Made by a program: the position numbers and the translations under genes
DNA from: JAKIVR01 sp035933635
GTDB taxonomy: Archaea; Thermoplasmatota; Thermoplasmata; Lutacidiplasmatales; UBA184
Assembly: GCA_035933635.1 (NCBI GenBank)
Contig: DASYYY010000021.1
Coordinates: 124,001 to 188,000 of the forward strand
Direction of reading: 5' to 3'
Length of the DNA: 64,000 nucleotides
Part shown: piece by piece, positions 54,862 to 63,700 of the stretch
Numbering within the stretch: position 1 is the first letter of the stretch
Layout: each line of letters opens with the position of its first letter
Notes under the pieces: generated by a model
The model's database searches: none
Seen by the model: only the letters and a program-made list of their open reading frames with translations
What the model was told of the DNA's origin: nothing

Positions 54862-54964
54862 TGCTCCCGGCGGGAATTTCACCGGCCAGGTCCTCCCTGG
54901 CTGGATTTGAACCCGCGTCAGAGGCTCGAGAGGCCTCTATCCTTGACCACTAGACTACGGGAGC
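54862..54964 (-). tRNA. tRNA-Glu (anticodon CTC) with 30-nt T-loop intron
   Basis: The unspliced gene is 103 nt. 5' acceptor GCTCCCG (54964-54958) pairs with CGGGAGC (54869-54863), discriminator A at 54862. Anticodon stem GAGGC/GCCTC holds the loop CTCTCGA. The T-stem GCGGG/CCCGC is interrupted by 37 bases rather than a 7-base loop; removing 30 (54876-54905) gives a TTCAAAT loop and a 73-nt tRNA. Without this intron the acceptor and T-stem cannot pair. A promoter-like TTCAAAGAG lies at about 54993-55003. Confidence 0.88.
54876..54905 (-). other. Predicted bulge-helix-bulge intron of tRNA-Glu, position 59/60
   Basis: Pairs: outer helix GCGGG/CCCGC (T-stem), 3-nt bulge ATT, 4-bp central helix TTCA/TGAA, 3-nt bulge AAT, inner helix CC/GG extended after one A-C mismatch by GCCAGG/CCTGGC with a GAGGA loop. 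Cutting after the second base of each bulge yields exactly a 30-nt intron and a normal T-loop, matching archaeal BHB rules. Confidence 0.8.
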
Positions 54965-55115
54965 GCCGCGACGGGGTAGAAGGGCGCCTCTTTGAACCTT
55001 TCCCCGAGGGACGGAGCGGGAACACGCCGAGGGGGAGCCGGTTCACGAGCGGGGCCCATTCGCCCCTGGCTGCTGGGCGAGAGGTAACGCCAAATGCGGA
55101 GGTTGGTACCGCCAC

Positions 55116-55589
55116 GTGTTGACACCGCCCGTCAAGGCCCGCAGCGGCCACATCATCCTCGAGTCGCGTCGGAGCTACAAGGACCTGCTTCGGGTCTATC
55201 CGGAGATCCACAAGAAGGTCGTCGAGGCGAACCGTCCCTTCATGAAGGAGACCGAACCGCTCCTCCCGGAAGTCCTACTCGAGGAGAACCTCAGGGACAT
55301 CAAGGCGAACCGCAAGCCCGCGGGGTACAACCGCCAGGACGCCGCCGGTATGCGTCTCGTCTTCCCCATCCCGCTCGACGGGAAGGCGGAGTTCTACTTC
55401 CTCAAACCCGCGCGTGTTCAGGAGATCGTACAGGTCACCGAGCGCGTCTCCCAGTTGCTCCGACGACGGGGGATCAAGCACACGGTCGAGTACGATCGGC
55501 TCCCGTTGGCGCCTCCCCGGGCCGTCCCGGGCCTTCCGACTCCGGTCGGATCAGCAGGACCGGTCGTCGGATACGCCGGTTCGATGTGA
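55116..55589 (+). CDS. Conserved-looking hypothetical protein
   Basis: 157 aa from GTG at 55116. SGHIILESRRSYKDLLRVYPEIHKKVVEANRPFMKETEPLLPEVLLEENLRDIKANRKPAGYNRQDAAGMRLVFPIPLDGKAEFYFLKPARVQEIVQVTERVSQLLRRRGIKHTVEYDRLP looks like one compact alpha/beta domain followed by a Pro/Gly-rich tail. Sequence composition is protein-like, with balanced charges and no membrane segment. I do not recognise the family. It lies 151 bases beyond the tRNA-Glu and ends 3 bases from the helical-repeat gene on the opposite strand. Confidence 0.6.
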   Translation: MLTPPVKARSGHIILESRRSYKDLLRVYPEIHKKVVEANRPFMKETEPLLPEVLLEENLRDIKANRKPAGYNRQDAAGMRLVFPIPLDGKAEFYFLKPARVQEIVQVTERVSQLLRRRGIKHTVEYDRLPLAPPRAVPGLPTPVGSAGPVVGYAGSM

Positions 55590-55592
55590 TCC

Positions 55593-58500
55593 TCACGTGG
55601 ATTCTTCGCTGAGTCGGGGAGCCATACCCGTCCCGGCGGCGCTCGGGTCCACGCGGCGGAGTGCCTCCTGGAGCGTGCGGAGCGCCTCGCGCGCCTTCTC
55701 CAGCGACGGGCCGTAGTCCTGCGCCCGCAGCCGGAGTGACTCCTCAAGCAGCTGGCGGGCCACCGACGTATCCAGTCTCCGTTCGGTCGCGCGGCTGAGC
55801 GCGGCGTCGACGAGGAAGTGCAGGTTCATCAGCTCCCGATGGAGCGCCTTACGCCGGTTCAGCTCCTCCTCCGACTCGAGGACCGACTTCGCGGCCTCCA
55901 CCGGCGCGCCCGCTTTCAGGCGCTGGCGCGCGGACTCGAGCCGTTCCGGGATCCCCCCGAGGGTCACGTGAAGACCATCCCGGGCGAAGACGAGCTCCGT
56001 CTCGACGTCGCGAAGCTTCTCCTCGATGCGCTGCCGCACGAGGATCTCGAGGCTCGTCGCCCCCCGCTGGATCAGCGCGGCCACCGGCTCGAGCCGGCCG
56101 GCCTCCATCGCGATCTTGGCCTCGCTGAAGACCTCCATCGCGGGCGTCGTGTCGACCCCCAGCTTCTCGCCGACCCACAGTCGGTCCTGGAGCTGGGCAA
56201 CCCGGCCGGCCAGGTCGCGCCGGACCTGCTCGCGGGCGCGGCTCTCTTCCTCCCGCAGCGCCTCGAGGGCGGCGAGGTAGTTGCGCTGCTGCCGCTCCGC
56301 CGCGACCCTCCGGGCCGAGCTGACGCGCACTTCGGCCTCGTCGGCGGTCGGGGCCTCGGGTACGACCGCGTAGAGACCATCGAGGTTCCGGCGCGCACCC
56401 TCGATCGCCTGTTCGAGCGCGGCGTGGGCCAGCTCGTTGCCGTGGGTCAGTGCCTCGGACGTGCGGCGCCACTCCCGCACCTTCAGCGCCGCTTCGGCCT
56501 CGTCACGGGCGGCCCGGACGGCCGTCGCATCGGCGTCGGAGGCCGTGGAACGGACCAGCTCGATCAATTCCTGGAGGGCGGTGAACGGCCCGGCGTAGAG
56601 CCGCTCGATGCTCCACCGAGCCGCCTCCGAGCTCTCGCGTGCGGTGATCACCGCCGCGTCGTAGGCGCCGGACCTGAGCTCTTCCCGTGCCCGTTCCAAG
56701 ACGGGGAGGACCTCGGCGAGGTCGGCGCTCATCTCCCCGGCCTCGGCGACCTGGCGCTCGGCCGCTTCGAAGGCGTCGCGCGCGCGCCGCTCAAGCTCGC
56801 CGGCGTGGGCCAGGGCGTCGGTGGCCGCGAGCGACAGCTCGAGCACCTTGTCGAACTCGTGGCGGTCGAACGCGCCCTGGGCGGCCTCGAGATGCGCGTG
56901 GGCCTCGGGAGCGTGGAGGCCGGTCCGCGTGGCCGCGTCGATGCGGTGGCGGATGGACTCCAGCGACCCCTGGGCCACCAGCACCTGGAGCTCGATGCGC
57001 TCGAGCTCGGCTTCGCTGCGGGCAGCGAACTGCAGCGCCTCGACCGGTGCGCCACCTTCGAGTGCGTTACGGGCCTGGCCCAGCAGATTCTCCGCGAGCG
57101 CGGTCGCGGCGCCCTCGCGGTGCGCCCGCACGATCATGCCCTGGAAGCTGGCGAGCGTCTTGGACACCTGCTGGTGGGTGGCCTGGGTCAGCTCACGCTC
57201 GAGGGCGCTCGCCATCTCGATCGCCCGCGCGTAGTCGCGTTCCGAGAGGTGCCGCTCGATCCGCTCGAGCCGCACGCGGAACGGACGGACATCGACGCGT
57301 ACGAGCTCGGCACGATTGAGCTCCTCCTGGGCGCGCCGCGTGGCCCGCTCGGCGTGCTCGACGAAGCCCTTGGTCTCGAAGAACCGCGCGCGCGCGGTGT
57401 CCAACACCTCGGCGAGCCCGACCGGGACGGGCAGCCCGAGCCGGCGCCGAGCCTCGGTGAGGAGCTCGACGGTGCCGGCCACATCCAGCTCGTCGCCGCG
57501 GGCGATCTCGACATCCCGCTCCAGCGACCGGATGTTCTCTTCGTACACCGGACGGAGCAATGCGACAAGTTCGTCGCGGACCTCGCGCGCCTGGCCCCAG
57601 AACTGCCGACCGGCGGTCGAAGGGAGCGCCCGTTTGACCTCGTCGATCCGCGTGCGGTAGGATTCGACCGGGACCGACAGCCGCTGCCCGTCCTCCAGGA
57701 GCGCGTCGCACTCCTCGACGAGCCGGCCCGCCTCGTACCGGGCGAGCTCGAGGTCGAGCTGTTCGTGGACCGAGGCCGCCAGCTGCCGCGCACGGTCGAA
57801 CTCGAGCGCCTGGCAGGCCGCCCGGGCCTGGGCGATCGGCTCGGCGAACGGCTGGACGGCCACGCCCGACTGGCCGAGAGACTCCCAGAGTTCGTTGACC
57901 TCCCGGATCCGATCCAGCGTCGACTGGGCGGTGGTGCGGGTGCGCGCGGCGGCCTCGAGCACCTTCTGCGCGGCACGGTACGCGGCGGGGTACTGGCCGT
58001 CCTGGGCGGATTCCTGCGCTCGGTCGAGCTCGGCCTTGAGCTCGATGGTGTCGAGTCCGAGTTTCCCGAGCTCGACGAGGGCGAGCTTGGCGTGCGAGAG
58101 CGATTCCTCGCTCCGGACGAGCTGCTGCTGCTGCGCCCGGGTGCGGATGTCCTGGGCGGCCCGGAAGGCCTTGACGAAGTCGCCCATGTTGAAGATCTGC
58201 TGGACCTCGTCGATCTGGCGTTGCATCTCGTCGCCGGTCCCGCCCATCGACTCGAGGACCCGTCGCTCCTCCTCGAGCCCCTCGACCAGGCTGGAGGCGT
58301 GTTGGGCGAAGACGACGGAGAACTCGCGCTCGGCGCGTCGGAGCGTGTCGAGCGATCCTTTCAGGTCCTCCTTGACCCGGAGTCCCACGTCGGCGTCGGC
58401 GAGGAGCCGGCGCACCGGGTCGGTCAGCGAGGCCTCGGGGATCTCCTCGAGGCTCTTGCCGATCTCATCGAGGCGACGGGCCAGGTATGGCACGGCGGCG

Positions 58501-60107
58501 GTACGCAGCTCGACCTCGAGCCGGGAGCACGCCTCCGCCGCCTCGGCCACCGACCCGTCCTCGAGCAGCTTGCGCGTGCGCGCGAGGTGGCCGCCGTACT
58601 CCGACGGGGTGAACCCGAGCTCGCCTCCGATCCGGCCCAGACGGTCGAGGTCGGTGAGCTCGTTCTGGAAGTACTCGACCGCCTCGGCGCCGAGCCGCTG
58701 GACGGTCTGCTTGAGCAACTGCTGGGCGGAGAGGAGCTCGACGCGGTCCAGGAGGTCGCGGATCTCGGCGACCGGCTGCGTGTAGGAGCCGACCGGAAAC
58801 TGAGTGGTCGCGAGCCGGCGCAGGATCTCGCCCAGCGCCTCGGACTCGCTGCGGGCCGCGTCCAGGTCCTCGGTCAGCCGGGCGACCTGGTCGAGCGCCT
58901 CCTGGCTCGCCGCGAGCGCCTCGCCGTAGATCTTCAGCCGCAGCGCCTCGCGGGCGCGGTTCATCGAGGCGAAGACCTCGCTGGAGTTCCGCCCCAGCCG
59001 CCGCGCCTCGACGAGCTTGGGGCGCGCCTCGTCCAAGAGGCCGGCGACCACCGCGACGACCGGTTCATCGACGATGCGGCGGGCCTCGGTCAGGATGTGG
59101 GGAAGGTCGGAAGGCGGCGCACCGGCGACCTGGCCCATGGTGCCCTCGAGCCGGGCGAGCGGAAGCTCCGGCTCCACCCCGTACTCCCGCAGCGCGGTCA
59201 GCGTCGCCCGGTACGATTCGAGCGTCTGGACCACCCGATCGCGGACCGCCGCCGCGACCTTCTGGGAGGCGGCGTCCAGCGCGCGGACGGTCTCGATGAC
59301 GGTGAGCAGCGGCGCGGTCCGGTCCACTTCGACGGCCGCGAGGAGGTCCTTGGAGGGCACCCCGAGCTCGGCGGCTACCGCCCCGAGGGAGGTCGCCGTC
59401 TCGCGCGCCCGGGTCCGGCGCGTGGTCACCCCCGGAAGCTCGCGTTCGAGCGTGGCGGTGAACTCGGCCAGCGGGTTGCCCGCCGTCCCGGTGCGGATCG
59501 CCTCCAGGAACGGCTTGGCCTGCGCCGTGGCGATCGCGACGTGGTCGGGTGATTCACCGGCCCACTCGGCGAGACGGTGGAGCTCCGCCGAGAGATGCTC
59601 GACGTACCGCGACTCGGCGCTGCGGACCCCCTCGAGAACGGCCAAGAGCCGGTCGATCGACTCCTTCCACTTCGACTGGTCCTGGAGCGATTTGGATTCC
59701 ACGAGGAGCGGGGGGACCTCCTCCTGGACCGGGAAACCGAAATCCGCCAGCTGACGGATCCGCTCGCCCAGCTGATCGCGACGCGTTTCGAGCTTCGGCG
59801 CGCCGTCCCGCTCCAAGTAGGCGAGGAACGACTTAGCGCCCGTCTCGACACCGTCCCAATCGGAATGCCGGACGAGCTCCTTGAGCGAGGCCTCGCGCGC
59901 CTCCGCCTCGGGGAGCTGGATGTCGGCGGCGACCAACTGTTCGAGCCGCTCATTGGCAGCGGCCGCGGCGGCCTCGGCGCCCTGCCGGCGCTTCTTGAGC
60001 GCCTCGGCCTTCTCCTGGAGGATCTTGGTCAGCCGTGAGGAGGGGAGCGAGCCCATCCCCCCCGAGCCCGCCGTAGTGACCGCCTCCGAGGAGCCGTCGG
60101 CAGCCAC
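55593..60107 (-). CDS. Giant helical-repeat / coiled-coil protein
   Basis: 1504 aa, almost wholly alpha-helical, rich in Ala, Glu, Arg and Leu, without membrane helix, signal peptide or cysteine-rich domain. A recurring unit of about 80-110 residues has the pattern of a helix pair: a short linker with Gly/Pro (such as LGFTPSEYGGHL, LGLDTIELKAEL, LRVKEDL), then ARxxLExGxxxEAxxxAxxAxxEL. The first ~35 residues contain LTKILQEKAEALKKRRQGAEA. The family is not recognised; comparable long repeat proteins occur in euryarchaea. It could be a scaffold or cytoskeletal protein. Transcribed away from aIF5A with a TATA box at 60156-60166. Confidence 0.75.
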   Translation of the reverse strand: MAADGSSEAVTTAGSGGMGSLPSSRLTKILQEKAEALKKRRQGAEAAAAAANERLEQLVAADIQLPEAEAREASLKELVRHSDWDGVETGAKSFLAYLERDGAPKLETRRDQLGERIRQLADFGFPVQEEVPPLLVESKSLQDQSKWKESIDRLLAVLEGVRSAESRYVEHLSAELHRLAEWAGESPDHVAIATAQAKPFLEAIRTGTAGNPLAEFTATLERELPGVTTRRTRARETATSLGAVAAELGVPSKDLLAAVEVDRTAPLLTVIETVRALDAASQKVAAAVRDRVVQTLESYRATLTALREYGVEPELPLARLEGTMGQVAGAPPSDLPHILTEARRIVDEPVVAVVAGLLDEARPKLVEARRLGRNSSEVFASMNRAREALRLKIYGEALAASQEALDQVARLTEDLDAARSESEALGEILRRLATTQFPVGSYTQPVAEIRDLLDRVELLSAQQLLKQTVQRLGAEAVEYFQNELTDLDRLGRIGGELGFTPSEYGGHLARTRKLLEDGSVAEAAEACSRLEVELRTAAVPYLARRLDEIGKSLEEIPEASLTDPVRRLLADADVGLRVKEDLKGSLDTLRRAEREFSVVFAQHASSLVEGLEEERRVLESMGGTGDEMQRQIDEVQQIFNMGDFVKAFRAAQDIRTRAQQQQLVRSEESLSHAKLALVELGKLGLDTIELKAELDRAQESAQDGQYPAAYRAAQKVLEAAARTRTTAQSTLDRIREVNELWESLGQSGVAVQPFAEPIAQARAACQALEFDRARQLAASVHEQLDLELARYEAGRLVEECDALLEDGQRLSVPVESYRTRIDEVKRALPSTAGRQFWGQAREVRDELVALLRPVYEENIRSLERDVEIARGDELDVAGTVELLTEARRRLGLPVPVGLAEVLDTARARFFETKGFVEHAERATRRAQEELNRAELVRVDVRPFRVRLERIERHLSERDYARAIEMASALERELTQATHQQVSKTLASFQGMIVRAHREGAATALAENLLGQARNALEGGAPVEALQFAARSEAELERIELQVLVAQGSLESIRHRIDAATRTGLHAPEAHAHLEAAQGAFDRHEFDKVLELSLAATDALAHAGELERRARDAFEAAERQVAEAGEMSADLAEVLPVLERAREELRSGAYDAAVITARESSEAARWSIERLYAGPFTALQELIELVRSTASDADATAVRAARDEAEAALKVREWRRTSEALTHGNELAHAALEQAIEGARRNLDGLYAVVPEAPTADEAEVRVSSARRVAAERQQRNYLAALEALREEESRAREQVRRDLAGRVAQLQDRLWVGEKLGVDTTPAMEVFSEAKIAMEAGRLEPVAALIQRGATSLEILVRQRIEEKLRDVETELVFARDGLHVTLGGIPERLESARQRLKAGAPVEAAKSVLESEEELNRRKALHRELMNLHFLVDAALSRATERRLDTSVARQLLEESLRLRAQDYGPSLEKAREALRTLQEALRRVDPSAAGTGMAPRLSEEST

Positions 60108-60155
60108 CCGGGTGGGACCGGTGCCCCTAGGCCATCGAATTCATGCGGGGCCACC

Positions 60156-60166
60156 GATATAAAATC
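60156..60166 (-). promoter_or_regulatory. TATA box of the helical-repeat gene
   Basis: GATTTTATATC (reading leftward, 60166-60156) is the clearest AT-rich box in the region, about 50 bases before the ATG at 60107. Confidence 0.6.
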
Positions 60167-60211
60167 TAACCGCGCCTCGCCGACGGCCGACCGACCAAGA
60201 GCGGGACGGGT

Positions 60212-60598
60212 CTACACCCGCATGATGCGGCGCTTGCCCATCGCCTCGACGTACTGGACCTCGGTCCCGGGCTTGAGCGTCTCCCGCATCTCGGCGTCGA
60301 GCGGGAGGGAGAACGTTTCGTAACTCTCCATGTCCATCAGCTGGACCTCGGCGTCGCTCAGCGACAGGATCTGGGCCTGCTTCTTGCCGATGAGCGGAAC
60401 CTGGACCTTGTGCTTGACGGGGAAGACCACCGAGCGCTTGGAGCCGTCGAAGAGCCCCATCGCGTCGATCCGGGCCTTCGCTTCACCGTGCTTGCCCGGT
60501 TTGGAGGTCTGGATGCTCAGGATCCGACAGGGCTCGTCGTCGATGAGCATGTAGCGGCCCTCCTTGAGCTCGCGGACCTCCTGCTGCGTCCACGCCAT
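60212..60598 (-). CDS. eif5A: Translation initiation factor aIF5A
   Basis: 128 aa, normal length. TSKPGKHGEAKARIDAMGLFDGSKR holds the Lys expected to be modified to deoxyhypusine/hypusine, in the conserved KPGKHG loop. An SH3-like N-terminal barrel and OB-fold C-terminal domain follow. It supports peptide bond formation at stalled sites such as poly-Pro. CTTATG at about 60637-60642 (leftward) is a plausible TATA box. It diverges from the IleRS-like gene, and ends 104 bases from the helical-repeat gene start on the same strand. Confidence 0.96.
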   Translation of the reverse strand: MAWTQQEVRELKEGRYMLIDDEPCRILSIQTSKPGKHGEAKARIDAMGLFDGSKRSVVFPVKHKVQVPLIGKKQAQILSLSDAEVQLMDMESYETFSLPLDAEMRETLKPGTEVQYVEAMGKRRIMRV

Positions 60599-60648
60599 CG
60601 AACGAGTGACCTCTGCGCGCCGTTACCTGCCGAGCCCATAAGGGTTGT

Positions 60649-60670
60649 CCGCGAGGACTAGTTCCCGCGG
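60649..60670. repeat. Imperfect inverted repeat centred on ACTAGT
   Basis: CCGCGAGGACTAGTTCCCGCGG (22 bp shown as positions) is symmetric about ACTAGT with two mismatched pairs. It sits between the aIF5A promoter and the IleRS-like gene and may bind a regulator (inference). Confidence 0.35.
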
Positions 60671-60716
60671 ACGTTCGAGCATACCTTCTTGCCCCCGCCG
60701 TCGCATCTTCAACCTG

Positions 60717-60734
60717 ACCCAACGATCGTTGGGT
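60717..60734. promoter_or_regulatory. 18-bp perfect palindrome before the IleRS-like gene
   Basis: ACCCAACGATCGTTGGGT is identical to its reverse complement over all 18 bases. Its right edge is 14 bases before the ATG at 60749. Length and position suggest a DNA operator; no clear TATA box is seen between it and the imperfect repeat at 60649. Confidence 0.55.
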
Positions 60735-60748
60735 GCTCTAGGCGACCG

Positions 60749-63700
60749 ATGCGGACCCTGCCGTTGGACCTCGACCCCCACCGGGTGGAGTCCGAAGGTC
60801 ACGAGTTCTGGAAGGAGCATCACCTCGGCCCCGCCGCGCTCCGCACCGACCCGCTGCCCGCGGGCGGAGTCACCGTCGCCATCGGAACGGTCTCGGTCGA
60901 CGCCGCGATCCCGTTCGCGGTACTGGCCCACCTGATCGTCGCCGACGTCGCCGAGCGATCCCTCCGGCTCGCGGGGCGGGCGTCGACCGACGCGCTCTAC
61001 TTTCGCCCGCCGACGGACCCCAAGCGGCACGGGGAGCTCACCGCCGAGCTCGACCACCTCGCCGTGGATTTCGGGCGGGCCAGTTTCGACGCGGTCCCGC
61101 CGGCGGCGCTGAACGCCCGGATCCAATCCATCGTCCAGGGCATGGCCGAGCGCGGACTGATCGTGGCCCGCAACGGCCCGCTCCGGGTCTGCCCGCAGTG
61201 CGGCGAACCGCGCACGCCGGAGAAGGTGCTCTACCGAGAGGAGAATCGACCCGTCTATCTCGTCCGCGTCCGGATCGCCGGCACCGAACCCCCGCTCCAC
61301 GCCCTCGTCTGGACCGACGCGGTCTGGAAGCTGTTGGCCGCGCACGCGCTCCTGATCCATCCGGACCGGCTCTACGTGCGTGGGCGGTACTCCCGGCACG
61401 GGACGACCGAGGAGATCCTTCTCGCCAAGGAGGCGGTCGATCGCCTGGCCGAGTGGCGACCGGGGGGATCGTTCGAGCTCGTCGAGGAGGCGCCGGGACG
61501 GCATTGGACGGGGAGTACCTACGACAACCCCCTACGATCGGAGATGCCGAGCCTGTCGACCCTGGAGCCTCCCGGTGGAACCGTCGTGGGCTCCACCGAG
61601 GTCGGCACGCAGGGTACCGGCCTCGTCCTGCTCACCCCCGCGCACGGGCCGAGCGATGCGTTCGTCGCCGAGACCCAGCGTTTGACGGCCCGCCCGGTCG
61701 TCGGCGCGCGCGGCATCCTCCTCGCCGATCCTCGTCACAAGTACTCCGGACTGCCGCTGGACACCGCCGAGGCCTGCATCGGGCGGGACCTCGCCGACGA
61801 CGGAGCGATCTTCTCGGAGGTGCGCTCCCGCTGTGGCGTCCCGCGCTGCCTTGCCTGCGGCACCGAGCTCTACTGGTACCCCGGCCGGGCCTGGTGCCTC
61901 GATCTCGCCAAGGTCTCGCCGTTGACGCGCGAACGGTACTCCCAGATCGCAGCGGGCGAGCGATTCCCGGAGCCCAGCGGCATCAGTTCGTGGCCGTTGA
62001 GCCACGCCGAACCCTCCACCGACCCGGCCGACCCCCGACTGGCGGAGTGCTCGACCTGCGGCCGGCTCTCGGCGGATGCGACCTCGGTCGGCTGCAGTTG
62101 TGGTGCCGGTCCACCTCTCCCCGTCCGGCGTAAACTGCTCTGGGCGATCGATGAGCCGCTGCGGACGTGGGCGGGCCGCCCTCCCCAGCCCGCCGGCGGC
62201 GTGGTCTGGTTCCTCCTCCCGGAGCGACGCCGACTGCCCCAGCTGCTCCACCAGCTGCTCGCGCTCGAGGCTGCCGACGTCCGCCCTTCGACCGTCCGGT
62301 GGACCTTGCTGCGTACGCTCCCGCCCGAAGGCTCCTCCGAATCGCTGGCCTCCGCTCCGCCGGCCGACGCCGTCCGGGCCGCCATCGTCCGCCTCGCCGC
62401 CGGGATTCCCGGGCGTCAGACGCTGGCGCAGGCGATCGTCGAGGAGACGCACCGGCTGTACCGCATCTGGACCGGCACCCGCAGCTTGCTCGTCCGCATG
62501 GCGTCGGAAGAGTTCGCCACGGAAGATCGGCTCCCCACGACCCGCCCGAGCGATATCCCGGCGGAGGACCTGGCCTTCCTGGCCGCGTTCGAACGGACCC
62601 GCTCGGAGGTGCTCCGGCTGTACGAGCGGGGGGCGTGGGCCGCCGGGTACCTACGGCTGTGCCGATTCATGGACCACGCGGTGCGCGACCGCTACGTCCC
62701 GCTCCTGTTGCCCCGCCTGTTCGAGCCGCGGGGGAGTCCGGGCAAGCTGGCGGCGTTCCGGGTCCTGGCCTACTTCATGCCCCGAATGGCCGAGCTCGCC
62801 GCACCCGTGGCTCCGTTCACGGCCGAGGCGATCCACCGCGCGGTGCGCGGCGACACGGCCAGCGTCTTCGAGCGGCCGTACTCTCCCATCCTGGAATCGT
62901 ACCTCGACGCAGGCGCCGATGCGGCGCTCGAGTCGTGGGGCGACATCGTCGCCGCGGTTCGTCGGGGCCGTCGTCTCCTCGGACTCCCGGTCGCCGAGCG
63001 CCTGCGCCGCCTGGTCCTCGTCGCCGCCAGCGAGGAGCGGGCCGCCTTGCTCCGCCCCCAGCTTCCGGTGCTGGGCCGCCTCCTCCGCGCCGACCAGGTC
63101 GTCCTGCACTCTCCGAGCGATCCGTGGGACGGACGCCGGGTCGAGGCGCGTCCCAACGTCGAGGCGATCAAACGGGCGTTCCCCGTCTACCACCGGCGGA
63201 TCATCAAGGTCATCGACCAGCTCGACGGCCGGCAGATCCGCGCGGCGCTCAAGAGCCAGTCCCTCGCCGTCGGTGTGGAAGGTCAGCCAGCGATCCGGAT
63301 CCCCCCGTCGATGATCGACGTGGTCGAGTCGCTCCCGGAGTCGGTCGTGCCGTTCCGGTGGAGGGGCGGCGAGATGTACGCCGAGCTGCCGGCCGGTGCC
63401 GCGCACACGGTCGCGGTCGGCTCGGCGGTACCCGCCGAGCTCGAACGGGTGCGCCGCTACCTCGAGCGCCGGGTGCGCCGGAGCCGGTCCGGCCCGGAAG
63501 CTCCGACGAAGATGTTCCTTCACGCCGGGGAGCCCCTGCGGGGGCTTCTCCAGCGCCACGCCGAGGTGCTGGCCGCCGCCATCGGGGTCGGACAGCTGCT
63601 CGTGGTCGACTCTCCCCGCCTGTTCGTTCCCGCCGAGACCTCCTACGGGCGGGACCGACGCGGCCAGCGCTTCCTCGCCTGGATCCCGGGTCAGGCGGCG

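Noticed and set aside
54901..54964. tRNA-Glu as a truncated pseudogene
   Set aside because: The missing acceptor and T-stem halves are found 30 bases further on, with a proper BHB motif.
55818..59552. 1244-codon plus-strand frame opposite the helical-repeat gene
   Set aside because: Mirror of a Leu/Glu/Arg-rich helical protein; the codon pattern on the minus strand is far more protein-like and has the TATA box.
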